From positions 1-64,000 of the forward strand of contig NZ_JACAGN010000013.1 of the NCBI RefSeq assembly GCF_030324495.1: a DNA stretch of 64,000 bases, in the 5' to 3' direction. Source of the stretch: Myroides sp. 1354 (lineage in GTDB: Bacteria > Bacteroidota > Bacteroidia > Flavobacteriales > Flavobacteriaceae). This document shows, in pieces, positions 48,479-58,200 of this stretch. Positions within the stretch are counted from its first letter, which is position 1. Each line of letters begins with the position of its first letter. Under the pieces are notes generated by a model. It was given only the letters and a program-made list of their open reading frames with translations. It was not told where the DNA came from and made no database searches. Both the position numbers and the translations under genes were made by a program.

Positions 48479-48592
48479 AAATTAATAGAGTAAATAATGA
48501 TTAATAATTGATTTAATTGTTTCTTGTTTTTGAAGCGATAAAGTGTCTATACAAAAACTTAAGCAAAATATAACATTCTGTTAAAAAAACAT

Positions 48593-48600
48593 TATCTTTG
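48593..48600 (+). promoter_or_regulatory. -7 element TATCTTTG of the TPR-HTH regulator
   Basis: Exact TAnnTTTG match on plus, start near 48606, inside the following triple repeat. Confidence 0.6.
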
Positions 48601-48636
48601 GGGTGGACAATAGGGTGGACAAAAGGGTGGACATAT
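48601..48636 (+). repeat. Three 12-bp direct repeats GGGTGGACA at a promoter start
   Basis: Units GGGTGGACAATA, GGGTGGACAAAA and GGGTGGACATAT are in perfect phase (start 48601, 48613, 48625). They follow directly on the -7 element and would lie at +1 and in the 5'UTR. Unusual G-rich composition for this region; a protein-binding site on DNA or RNA is plausible. Confidence 0.8.
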
Positions 48637-48682
48637 AAAAATTTAACTATATTCCCTATTCCTTCCGCAAAAAAGAGTATTT

Positions 48683-50380
48683 ATGAAAAAAATAATATAC
48701 TTTCTTATTATATTATGCTTGTATTCTTGTAGCAATACGAGAGAAAACACCTCTATCCATATCAATCAATTGCTTACCGAATTACACAAAGTAGAAGATG
48801 TAATTAAGCTTGAGGAGATTGTCCACACCCAATCATCTGGTGAACATCCACTAAATAAGGATATTCTCAACATCATTTCAAAAGTTAAAAAAGCGCAAAT
48901 TAAAGCAGAAGAACTAGGTGCTTTTAACGAACAGACAACCCTTTTGTTGAAGGAAGTAGAAGTACAAATAAAAAATCTAAATTTTCCGAATCTAACCCAT
49001 TGGTTTAATACCCAAATTGGCTTTTACTATTATACGTATAATCACTACATAGAAGCAGCTAATTACTATAGTGAGGTGGCCTACGTCTTGGATCATCATC
49101 CAGAAGAAATAACGATTCAACCAACAGATATCTATCGAAAGATTGGTTACTTCTATGGCACTATCGGAAAATACAAACAAGGAATTACTTATCTAACCAA
49201 AGCACTTCAATTCACCTCTAAAGACAACATCAATTATACAAGTCTTTTAAATGCTATAGGCAATTTTGCTATTAAAGACAAGCAAGAAGCTTTAGCTTAT
49301 CCTTATTTAATACAAGCTAAAAACCTAGCGGAAAGTCAAGGAGATTTTTTGCGTTATGCCAAAATACTAGGTGATTTAGCTGTAATAGAAAACAATAAAC
49401 AAAATTGGGAAAAAGCGATTAGTTATCTAGAAGAAGATATTGCACTTTCCAAAAAAGTAGATGACAAAAAGAATACCATGTTCGCTTTATTATCGCTTGC
49501 CCAAGTGTATTGGGATAAAAACGATGTTGAAAACACAAAAAAAACAGCATTAGAAGCTTTTTCTTATACACAAACCTTAAACTATGTCAAAGGTTTTGAA
49601 TACGACATCATGAAATTGCTTTTGGAGGTTTCAATTGCAGAAAAAGATGAAAAACGCGAACTGCTTTACAGAAGAAACCTTACTACACTTAATGAGTATA
49701 TTAGTGAAACAGAAGGGCAAAAAGCTATTGATCAAATCAATTGGGACGCCGAGATAGAACTCATCAACCTGCAGTTGGAATCACAGCGTTATCACTATGA
49801 AAAAATCAACTACCAACGCTTGCTTTTTATTTCTTTATCTTTTTCCCTTGTCTGTGTCTTGATATTTGTATATAAAGTATATCGCAAACAATTATCTAAA
49901 CAGGCATCTATGTATGAATCAAATATTCAAAAGATTGAGCAAGAAATGGCTGAATCAGAAAAAAGATGGCAGGATACCAATCACTCATTAGATTCCTATA
50001 AAGAATACTTAGCTGAAAAGACCAAACAAATCAACATTCTAGAGGTTGAATTAAATAAAATTAAAGATTCCACGAGTGTAAAGTCACAAGCAGAACGAAT
50101 GAAACTGGAACAAACCATTTCTTCTCACTTGATGACGGATGAAAGTTGGTTGGTCTTTAAAAAAACCTTTCAAACAGAACAACCCGAATATTATGCAAAT
50201 TTAATGAAGGCATTTCCAGATTTAACGGATTCAAATTTACGTGTTATTTTACTACAGCGTTTAAATTTGACCAATCAGGAAACGGCTAATATTTTAGGAA
50301 TTACCATAGATGCGGTAAAAAAGACGAAACAGCGTTTAAAGAAAAAGTACAGTGATACCTACCAACAATTGTTCGATTGA
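48683..50380 (+). CDS. Membrane TPR sensor with C-terminal HTH (LuxR/sigma-4-like)
   Basis: 565 residues. Signal peptide or lipobox-like start (CLYSC, Cys16), TPR region on the periplasmic side (about 90-340; IYRKIGYFYGTIGKYKQGIT, FALLSLAQVYWDKNDVEN), one membrane helix at about 378-398, a coiled coil (about 400-480), and a C-terminal helix-turn-helix (LTNQETANILGITIDAVKKT, about 526-545). Topology suggests a one-component system that senses outside the cytoplasm and binds DNA inside. It is divergent from the large secreted protein gene and may regulate it. Triple repeats lie at its start site. Confidence 0.82.
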   Translation: MKKIIYFLIILCLYSCSNTRENTSIHINQLLTELHKVEDVIKLEEIVHTQSSGEHPLNKDILNIISKVKKAQIKAEELGAFNEQTTLLLKEVEVQIKNLNFPNLTHWFNTQIGFYYYTYNHYIEAANYYSEVAYVLDHHPEEITIQPTDIYRKIGYFYGTIGKYKQGITYLTKALQFTSKDNINYTSLLNAIGNFAIKDKQEALAYPYLIQAKNLAESQGDFLRYAKILGDLAVIENNKQNWEKAISYLEEDIALSKKVDDKKNTMFALLSLAQVYWDKNDVENTKKTALEAFSYTQTLNYVKGFEYDIMKLLLEVSIAEKDEKRELLYRRNLTTLNEYISETEGQKAIDQINWDAEIELINLQLESQRYHYEKINYQRLLFISLSFSLVCVLIFVYKVYRKQLSKQASMYESNIQKIEQEMAESEKRWQDTNHSLDSYKEYLAEKTKQINILEVELNKIKDSTSVKSQAERMKLEQTISSHLMTDESWLVFKKTFQTEQPEYYANLMKAFPDLTDSNLRVILLQRLNLTNQETANILGITIDAVKKTKQRLKKKYSDTYQQLFD

Positions 50381-50387
50381 TGCAATA

Positions 50388-50421
50388 AAAAAAGGTTTAG
50401 CCTAAAACTAAACCTTTTAAA
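50388..50421. terminator. Bidirectional terminator
   Basis: Hairpin AAAAGGTTTAG-cctaaaa-CTAAACCTTTT between the convergent regulator and PLP enzyme genes. Confidence 0.86.
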
Positions 50422-51352
50422 AGGGTAAATTATCTAAATCGACATTTCCTCCAGATAAAATAATTCCTACTTTTTTGCCTTCAAACAAAGGGCGTTCTTT
50501 AATCAAAACAGCCAAAGCTACGGCACTACTAGGCTCTACAATTATTTTCATACGCTGCCAAATTAATCGCATGGCGCTGATAATTTCATTTTCGCGAACG
50601 CGAATAATTGCTTTTACTCCTTCTTGAATAATTGGGAAATTAACATCTCCCAATTGAGTACGCAAACCATCTGCAATGGTATCAACCGATAGATTAGACT
50701 CAATTTTACCACTTTCTAAAGAGCGAAAGGCATCATCTACTTCGTAGGGTTCTCCTGCATAGACTTCAATTCCTTGCTTTCCAAAAGCTTGAGCAGCCAA
50801 AATTGTTCCTGCCAAGAGACCTCCACCACCAACTGGAACTATTAATGCATCTAAATCAGGTTCTGTTTCTAACAACTCCTTAGCAGTCGTGCTGTTTCCA
50901 ATAATTACGTTGATTTCATTCGAAGGATGAATAAATGTCGCCCCTGTTTCTTCAATCACTTGATTACACACCCGTTCTCTAGACTCCATCGTCGGTGCAC
51001 ATTCAACAATTTCTCCACCATACATCACCACAGCATCTTTTTTCACATTCGGTGCGTTAAAGGGCATAACAATATAACATTTCACTCCAAACGTACGAGC
51101 TGCTAAAGCAAGTGCTTGCGCAAAATTCCCAGACGAATGTGTCACTACTCCTTTTTCTTTTTGCTCTGTAGTTAAATGCAATATTGCATTCGTTGCCCCT
51201 CTCATTTTAAAAGCCCCAGCGCGTTGAAAGTTTTCGCATTTAAAATACAAATCACTTCCTAAAAAATTCTCTATATGCCCAGATTCCATAATGGGTGTAT
51301 GATGAACATAAGGCTTAATTTTTTCGTAACACGTATTGATTTTCTCTTTCAT
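50417..51352 (-). CDS. PLP-dependent threonine/serine dehydratase family enzyme
   Basis: 311 residues, fold type II. PLP-Lys in FQRAGAFKMRGATNA (about 45), SSGNFAQALALAARTFG (Asn/Gly of the substrate site), and the phosphate-binding GGGGLLAG (about 178). The length and lack of the C-terminal ACT domain fit the short catabolic threonine dehydratase / serine racemase group rather than biosynthetic IlvA. Substrate (Thr, Ser or hydroxyaspartate) cannot be chosen. Preceded by the terminator of the PPIase gene, so it has its own promoter. Confidence 0.85.
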   Translation of the reverse strand: MKEKINTCYEKIKPYVHHTPIMESGHIENFLGSDLYFKCENFQRAGAFKMRGATNAILHLTTEQKEKGVVTHSSGNFAQALALAARTFGVKCYIVMPFNAPNVKKDAVVMYGGEIVECAPTMESRERVCNQVIEETGATFIHPSNEINVIIGNSTTAKELLETEPDLDALIVPVGGGGLLAGTILAAQAFGKQGIEVYAGEPYEVDDAFRSLESGKIESNLSVDTIADGLRTQLGDVNFPIIQEGVKAIIRVRENEIISAMRLIWQRMKIIVEPSSAVALAVLIKERPLFEGKKVGIILSGGNVDLDNLPF

Positions 51353-51368
51353 AAAGAATTACATTAGA

Positions 51369-51400
51369 TAAAAAACTCCCAAACCTCATCAGTTTGGGAG
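51369..51400 (-). terminator. Terminator of the MFS-PPIase pair
   Basis: On minus CTCCCAAAC-tgatgag-GTTTGGGAG then T-run, after the PPIase stop. Confidence 0.86.
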
Positions 51401-51411
51401 CCTATTTTTTA

Positions 51412-52344
51412 TTACTTCACGTCCATTAATTCTACGTCAAATACTAGAATTGCATTTGGAGGAATAACTCCACCTGCACCTCTTTCTCCGTATCCTAAGT
51501 AAGGAGGAATAACAAAACGCGCTTTATCTCCCACTTTTAACAAAGCAATACCTTCGTCCCATCCTTCAATTACATGTCCCATTCCCAAAGGAAACTCGAT
51601 TGGTTTTTTGCGTTTGTATGAGTTGTCAAACTCCATTCCATTATCTAGCGCTCCTTTATAGTGAACCGCTACTGTTTTTCCTTTTTCAGCTTGTTTACCT
51701 GATCCATTTACAATCATTTGGTAACGCAATCCGCTTTCTGTACGTTCAAAACCAGCAGCTACTTTTTCTAAAGCTTCTTCTGCCGCTTTTTTCTGCTCAA
51801 CAATTCTTTTTTCTCTTGCTCCTTCAAACGTTCTAAACGCTTCTACTGCATTCCATTTTTGCGCTACTTCACCTTCTCTTACAATTTCAATAGACTCAAG
51901 TAAATCATCTTGTGCAATGGCGTCAACAACATCTTGTCCTTTAACAACGTGACCAAAAACAGTGTGTTTCCCGTCTAACCATGGTGTAGCTACGTGGGTG
52001 ATAAAGAATTGAGATCCATTTGTGCCTGGTCCTGCGTTTGCCATAGACAATACTCCTGGTCCGTCGTGTTTCAAGCTAGCATCGAATTCATCATCAAATG
52101 TGTAACCTGGTCCACCTGATCCAATTCCTTGAGGACATCCACCTTGAATCATAAAATCGGGTATAACTCTATGAAACTTTAATCCATCATAGTAAGGTTT
52201 TCCTTGTGGACGTGCTGAATTTTCTAATTTCCCTTCTGCTAATGCAACAAAGTTACCTACCGTTCCAGGTGTTTTATCTTCAGTTAGTTTAACTAAAATT
52301 TCGCCTTTTGACGTATTAAATTTTGCGTAAATACCGTTTTCCAT
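51412..52344 (-). CDS. Peptidyl-prolyl isomerase, cyclophilin-FKBP fusion
   Basis: 310 residues with two different PPIase folds. The N-terminal cyclophilin (about 1-165) shows [13 protein letters not shown] (catalytic Arg), [12 protein letters not shown] and the C-terminal [11 protein letters not shown] helical linker with coiled coil (about 165-200, [20 protein letters not shown]) leads to an FKBP domain (about 205-310) with [32 protein letters not shown] and [20 protein letters not shown]. No signal peptide, so cytoplasmic. Dual-family immunophilins are known in flavobacteria. It is 13 nt downstream of the MFS gene. Confidence 0.92.
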   Translation of the reverse strand: MENGIYAKFNTSKGEILVKLTEDKTPGTVGNFVALAEGKLENSARPQGKPYYDGLKFHRVIPDFMIQGGCPQGIGSGGPGYTFDDEFDASLKHDGPGVLSMANAGPGTNGSQFFITHVATPWLDGKHTVFGHVVKGQDVVDAIAQDDLLESIEIVREGEVAQKWNAVEAFRTFEGAREKRIVEQKKAAEEALEKVAAGFERTESGLRYQMIVNGSGKQAEKGKTVAVHYKGALDNGMEFDNSYKRKKPIEFPLGMGHVIEGWDEGIALLKVGDKARFVIPPYLGYGERGAGGVIPPNAILVFDVELMDVK

Positions 52345-52357
52345 TCTTCTTATGTTA

Positions 52358-53524
52358 TTAATTTTTACTATTCTTTTTATTGGTACGCAGGTATATTACG
52401 AGTGACAAAAAGGCCAAAGCCATGCCACCTACACAGACACCTACCCATCCAAAATACTTCCACAAATATAAACCAAAAGCCGAGCCAAAAGCAGTTCCGA
52501 GAAAACTAAATGACATATAGACAGTATTCAGTCGATTGCGTGCTTCAGGCAACAAGGAATAAATACGCGTTTGATTGGATACGTGAATCGTCTGTAATCC
52601 CAAATCAATCAGGACTATTCCGATAATAATTCCTACAATAGAAGTGGCAGATAGTGCAAAAATAACAAAACTCAAAAATGTCATACTTATGCCATATAAA
52701 ATTAATTTTTGAGCCCCACCTGCTCCTCCAATTTTCCCAACTAATGGGGCAGCAAAAGCGCCACAAGCGCCAATCAATCCAAAAGAACCAATTAAAGCAC
52801 TATCATAACCAAAGGGCTGATTGTGCAACAATAAAACCATTGTCGTCCAAAAAGCACCAAATTGGGCAAACGCCAAACTCGTAATCCAAGTAGCTTCTCG
52901 GAGCACAGGTTGTTCTTTAATTAAGACAAAAAGCGAACGATATAAACTGGAAATTGTTCCTTGATAGGTAGGTTTATTAACAGGAAGTCTGAATTGAATT
53001 AACACAACAAGTAGCACACAAATAGCAGTTGCAATCCAAAACATGCCTCTCCACCCTAGCCATATGCCAACAAAACCACTTAAAGTACGAGAAAATAAAA
53101 TTCCAATTAACAAACCACTCACCACTGTTCCAATTACTTTTCCTCTCTGTTCTTCCCCCGCCAAACTAGCTGCCATGGGCAGAACCAACTGAGGGATAAT
53201 GGAAGTCGCTCCCAACATAAAACTAATGACTTGTAGCCAAAAGAAATTCGTCACACTTGCCGTTAACCCCAAAGCAATAATCGCACAAATAGTCGTTATA
53301 GTGATTTGTTTTTTTCGCTCCAATCGATCACCCAAAGGAATCATCAAAAACATGCCTATTGCATACCCCGCTTGAGTGAGGTATGTCAATGTCCCTGCCG
53401 AAGCTTCAGACACGCCAAACTCATCGGCAATCAAGGGGATTAGGGGTTGACAATAATATAAATTAGCAACAATTAACCCTGTAACTGCAGCCATAAACAA
53501 TACATTTGCTCTAGATAAACTCAT
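52358..53524 (-). CDS. MFS transporter
   Basis: About 388 residues from the ATG at 53524 ([20 protein letters not shown]), 12 membrane helices in two halves of six. Family signature between TM2 and TM3 is [10 protein letters not shown], and the central motif resembles [12 protein letters not shown]. It looks like the DHA1-type multidrug group with a short N-terminus. A longer ORF reaches 53719, but that would overlap trmD; a further ATG at 53542 is possible. Substrate unknown. Upstream of the PPIase gene in an operon. Confidence 0.8.
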   Translation of the reverse strand: MSLSRANVLFMAAVTGLIVANLYYCQPLIPLIADEFGVSEASAGTLTYLTQAGYAIGMFLMIPLGDRLERKKQITITTICAIIALGLTASVTNFFWLQVISFMLGATSIIPQLVLPMAASLAGEEQRGKVIGTVVSGLLIGILFSRTLSGFVGIWLGWRGMFWIATAICVLLVVLIQFRLPVNKPTYQGTISSLYRSLFVLIKEQPVLREATWITSLAFAQFGAFWTTMVLLLHNQPFGYDSALIGSFGLIGACGAFAAPLVGKIGGAGGAQKLILYGISMTFLSFVIFALSATSIVGIIIGIVLIDLGLQTIHVSNQTRIYSLLPEARNRLNTVYMSFSFLGTAFGSAFGLYLWKYFGWVGVCVGGMALAFLSLVIYLRTNKKNSKN

Positions 53525-53678
53525 GAATACAAAAGTAAACATCTCCTTTATTTCCATCCAAATAAAGAAATGATTTCTACAAGAAATAAATGATAAACCA
53601 CATTCGTCTGGAGTAAAAAATTCACCTTGATCTTGGATTGATCCAGAGATAAGCATTGGATTGTACAAAATAGGATTG

Positions 53679-53686
53679 TACCTTTG
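53679..53686 (+). promoter_or_regulatory. -7 element TACCTTTG of trmD
   Basis: Exact TAnnTTTG with a TTG at 53656-53658 (20-nt spacer). Start near 53692 supports the trmD ATG at 53703. Confidence 0.6.
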
Positions 53687-53702
53687 TACAAATTTAGAAC
53701 CC

Positions 53703-54389
53703 ATGCGTATAGACATCATTTCTGTTGTTCCCGAATTAATTGAAAGTCCTTTTCAAGCTTCTATTTTAAAACGAGCAATTGCCAAAGGACTAGTAGAAGT
53801 ACACTTCCACAATTTACGTGATTACAGTACCAATAAGCACAAAAATGTGGACGATTATCAATTTGGAGGTGGCGCTGGAATGGTTATGAGCATTGAACCA
53901 ATTGATCGCTGTATCAGTAAATTAAAAGAAGAGCGCGAGTACGATGAGATTATTTATATGTCTCCCGATGGAGAGACCTTAAATCAATCCATGGCCAATA
54001 GTATGTCCTTGTTAAAAAATATCATCATTTTATGTGGGCATTACAAAGGAGTAGATCAACGTGTACGCGACCATTTTATTACGAAAGAAATTTCCATAGG
54101 TGATTACGTATTATCGGGTGGAGAACTAGGAGCTGTTATTCTATGTGATGCTCTAATTCGCTTAATCCCTGGAGTATTAAATGATGAAACTTCAGCTTTA
54201 ACAGATAGTTTTCAAGATAATTTACTTGCTCCTCCTATTTATACTAGACCTTCTGAATACAAAGGATGGAAAGTTCCGGATGTGTTGCTAAGTGGTAATT
54301 TCGCTGCTATTGACAAATGGAGAGAGGACATGGCTTATGAACACACTAAAACAAGAAGACCCGATCTTTTAGAAGAAAAAAATAAATAA
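53703..54389 (+). CDS. trmD: tRNA (guanine-N1)-methyltransferase TrmD
   Basis: Makes m1G37 in tRNAs reading CUN, CCN and CGG codons, preventing +1 frameshifts. About 228 residues from the ATG at 53703 ([17 protein letters not shown]). SPOUT fold with trefoil-knot residues: [25 protein letters not shown] and [15 protein letters not shown]. The ORF could extend to 53661, but that overlaps the MFS gene on the other strand and the promoter. Typical partner of rplS downstream; rimM is not beside it here. Confidence 0.95.
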   Translation: MRIDIISVVPELIESPFQASILKRAIAKGLVEVHFHNLRDYSTNKHKNVDDYQFGGGAGMVMSIEPIDRCISKLKEEREYDEIIYMSPDGETLNQSMANSMSLLKNIIILCGHYKGVDQRVRDHFITKEISIGDYVLSGGELGAVILCDALIRLIPGVLNDETSALTDSFQDNLLAPPIYTRPSEYKGWKVPDVLLSGNFAAIDKWREDMAYEHTKTRRPDLLEEKNK

Positions 54390-54524
54390 AACTAAGACTC
54401 TCATTTTGAATTAGTTTTGTCTCATTTTGGTAGTCAAAGCTTTTTTTGTGTTTCTCTCATTTAGTAATAAACAATATTCCAATTATTTAGCCCAAAAAAT
54501 TAGGATTATTTTATTGGTTTTTCA

Positions 54525-54532
54525 TATATTTG
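54525..54532 (+). promoter_or_regulatory. -7 element TATATTTG of rplS
   Basis: Exact TAnnTTTG; start near 54538 puts the leader stem at the RNA 5' end. Confidence 0.55.
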
Positions 54533-54539
54533 CACTCGC

Positions 54540-54581
54540 TTTAAACTAACCTCTGGCGAGGTCCGTGTATGTTGGTTTAAA
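54540..54581 (+). ncRNA. L19-type ribosomal protein leader of rplS
   Basis: The 5'UTR folds into TTTAAACTAAC (54540-54550) with GTTGGTTTAAA (54571-54581), enclosing a small CCTC-tggc-GAGG hairpin and an asymmetric GTCCGTGTAT strand. It sits directly before rplS and fits the L19 leader class described for Flavobacteria, where L19 protein is thought to bind its own mRNA. Assigned by position and shape, from memory of that class, so moderate confidence. Confidence 0.6.
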
Positions 54582-54604
54582 TTAATTAATTATTTTTTTC
54601 AGAA

Positions 54605-54955
54605 ATGGCAGATTTAATGAAATTCGTTCAAGACGAATTAGTTGCAAAAAAAGACTTCCCAGCATTTAAAGCTGGAGACACAATCACTGTGTACTACGAA
54701 ATTAAAGAGGGTGACAAAAAAAGAACACAGTTCTTTAAAGGAGTAGTTATCCAAAGAAGAGGTTCAGGTGCTACTGAGACTTTTACTATCCGTAAAATGT
54801 CTGGTAACGTTGGTGTAGAGCGTATCTTCCCAATCAATATGCCTGCTTTAGAAAAAATCGAATTAAATCAAAGAGGTAAAGTTCGTAGAGCTCGTATTTT
54901 CTACTTCAGAGAACTTACTGGTAAAAAAGCAAAAATCAAAGAAAGAAGAGGATAA
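54605..54955 (+). CDS. rplS: 50S ribosomal protein L19
   Basis: 116 residues, normal L19 length. Motifs FKAGDTITVYYEIKEGDKKR, FKGVVIQRRGSGATETFTIR and the basic C-terminal GKVRRARIFYFRELTGKKAK. Interface of 30S and 50S subunits. Its own promoter and structured leader lie upstream; a strong terminator follows, so it is a single-gene unit apart from trmD. Confidence 0.97.
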   Translation: MADLMKFVQDELVAKKDFPAFKAGDTITVYYEIKEGDKKRTQFFKGVVIQRRGSGATETFTIRKMSGNVGVERIFPINMPALEKIELNQRGKVRRARIFYFRELTGKKAKIKERRG

Positions 54956-54971
54956 TCTTAATTCTGAGACG

Positions 54972-55011
54972 AATAAAAAAGGGAAAGTACAATGTACTTT
55001 CCCTTTTTTAT
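54972..55011 (+). terminator. Terminator of rplS
   Basis: Hairpin AAAGGGAAAGTAC-aat-GTACTTTCCCTTT with T-run. Confidence 0.88.
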
Positions 55012-55240
55012 TTACTACTTCTATTTCATTATTTACACCTCTTGTATTTCATCATAAACCTCAATATCGTTTTCATTCACCCTTTTTTTTAATTAAAAAA
55101 TAAAATAATCCATATAAAATTTCTTTTTTTTTATTTTTTTTTAAATATTTTCATTACTTATTTATGTTATATTTTTCTTAATTTTAAAACAGGATTCCCT
55201 TAAAGAAGAATTATACACCAACCCAACTAAAATCAAAGTA

Positions 55241-58200
55241 ATGAATATAAAACCACTGCTCACAGGATTGCTTTTTGTATGTTGTTCACTCTTAGTGTTC
55301 CCATTCAATAAAGCTTCCTATTTTTTTTATCACCAAACCTTTGAATTACCTTCAATACAAACAACAACTCCCTCTTTCGATCTAAATGAGGTAACAGTTG
55401 AAAACCCGATGTTCTGTGGACCTACCACTGTTACAGCCATTCGACTTCGGTCCAATTGTAGTGGACAACCAAAATGGTATGCCTCACCAACAAGCACAAC
55501 TGAAATATCGACAATCAATCAATCAGGAACGTACTACGTAGAATTTATTAACGGAGATTGTAAAGTAGAACGGCATGCTATAGAAATAGTTATTCTAACT
55601 CCGATTCCTCCAAGTACAAATGAGAGGCAAACAGTATGTCAAGCATCCACCTTATCGTCTATACCAATCGCTACAGAAATTGGCTATGTGCCCCGTTGGT
55701 ATTCTACAGCAACCTCAACAACACCTTTAGCAGCCAATACACTAGTAGTTAGTGGAACTACTTATTACACCTCTAGTTATCACTTGATCACTGGATGTGA
55801 ATCAACAAGGATTCCCATAACTGTTACCACAATAAATACAGCAGCTCCAACTGCTGAAGCGGAGCAATACTTTTGTTCTGGAAGTCGTTCGACAATTTCA
55901 GACTTAGAAGTAACAGGAAGTTCAATCAAATGGTATAACACACCGCAAGATAACACGCCTTTAGCAACGTCAACCTTACTACTTAACAATAAAACTTATT
56001 ATGCATCCCAAACCGTTCAAAACTGCGAAAGTACAACAAGAACAGCTGTAACCGTTCGACTAGAAAGTATTCCTATACCAAATGTTGATAGTAATTTAAT
56101 TTCATTTACCTATGGAGATTCTTCTACGCCTTTCAATATTGGAATAGAAGCCAATAATGTATTAGTATGGTATACAAGTCATACAGGAGGTCAAGGGACT
56201 ACCACTACTCCAATAATTCCAACTAATGCTGTTCAAACTTTTTCGTATTGGGTAAGTCAGAGAAGCCCTAACGGTTGTGAAAGCGAGCGTTTAGCTCTAA
56301 AAGTACAAGTAAAACCTGCTAAATTAACAATCATTCCTGATGCACTAACGAAAGTATATGGAGAAGCTGACCCTGTTTTAACCTATACAATTACAGGATT
56401 TATTAACCCAGAAGATATAGTTCCTCTTCGTGGAAGTCTTTATCGTTTACCTGGTGAAAACGTAGGCCTGTATGATATTACATTAGGATCACTTACCCCA
56501 GTGCCTAATTATATTTTTGATCTTGTACCCACCAAGTTTAGTATAACACCAGCTCCTTTAATCATAACAGTAGATGCACAAACAAAAATTTATGGAGATA
56601 GAGAACCGCAATACAGTTATACTGCCGAAGGTTTTAAATTTTCTGATACAATAAGTTCTTTAACAGGAAATATTACAAGAGAACTAGGGGAAGACGTAGG
56701 TATATATCGATTTTTACAAGGTAGTTTACGCAATTCCAATTATACTATTATTTTTATCGACAATACCTTAACTATTGTACGTAGTGATTTGTATATCAAG
56801 TTAAATGCTGCTAACGTATTTTATGGTATAAATGCAAAAAATTATGGTTTTGATGATCCACCATTTAGTTACCAAGTTAATGGACTAAAAAATGGTGATA
56901 CTAGCGCTATAATTACAGGTCAATTATTACGTGATCCAGGTGAAAATGTAGGGTTTTATGCTATTCATCAAAATGATTTAACTGTTAACTCTAACAACTA
57001 TATCGTTCATTTTATTACGACTAACTTCGAGATTGCTCCAGCACAGTTAGACCTTTATCCAACTCCTGGTCAATGGAAAACTTATGGACAACCTTTTCCA
57101 ATTATAACCTATGACTCAATTGTGGGATTCAAATTTGATGATACTATTGATTTAATTCGCGAAGTAGTACTAGGTACAATAGGTGGAGAAGATGTTGGAT
57201 TTTATTATTACCGCGTGGTTTCTTTTTCGATGTCCTCTCCAAACTATTCCTTGAACATTATAGGAGATCAATTTGAAATTAAACCCGCTCCTCTTGCCAT
57301 CATAGCTAATCCTAATCACTACAAATACTATGGTAGTGCAGACCCTATTCTATCATTCATAGGCGTGGGGCTTCAGTTTAATGACACAAACTTCCAAGCT
57401 ACACGAGGTCGTTTAGGTAGAGAAGAGGGAGAAGACCTTGGTTTCTACCCCATTACTATCGGTACCTTAATTGGGGGACCAAACTATTACCTGACAGACT
57501 TTACTTCCGCAGATTTTGAAATTAGAAAGGCAGAATTTGAAGGGATAGAAGATATTCAATTCTTACCTCGAACTTTCGTCTATGACGGAACAATCAAAAG
57601 TTTAGCTGTAACGGGAAGTATTCCTCCCAATGCGGTGATTACCTATATCAATAACGATCAGACAGAAGTTGGTGTTTACACCGTAAAAGCCATTATCAAT
57701 TTTGGTCCAAATTATGAAATACTCGAATTAGAAGCTGAACTGACAATCGTAAAAGCCTCACAGACCATTGATTTTGAAGAACTAGATATTATCTACATTG
57801 AAGATACCCCTTCTTTACAATTAAATGCTACTGCTAGTTCGGGTCTTCCTGTTCGCTATGAAATAACTTATAGCAGTACATCGAATATTATAACAATGAC
57901 AGAAACAGGATTAATCACGCCTTTACGAGTAGGAACAGTAAAAATAACCGCTTATCAAGATGGAAATGAAAACTATCAACCTGCAACACCTGTAACGAGA
58001 ACGCTAATTATCAAAAGTAACGCTACAGACGTCTTGGATTTACTTGTTGATGGTGTTTCCTATGGCAGAATACAGAAAGAAACCTATATTCTGTTAGATT
58101 GTGATCCAAATAAAAACACAGTGTCGTTAGAAGTTCTTGTTAATGAGGGAATGACGGTAAAACCAAGTAATCACGTTCTAGTAGATGTCAGCAAGTATGG

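Noticed and set aside
52678..53719. Long MFS ORF to 53719 with a 65-residue N-terminal extension
   Set aside because: It would overlap trmD and its promoter and adds a non-membrane Cys-rich segment not seen in MFS proteins.
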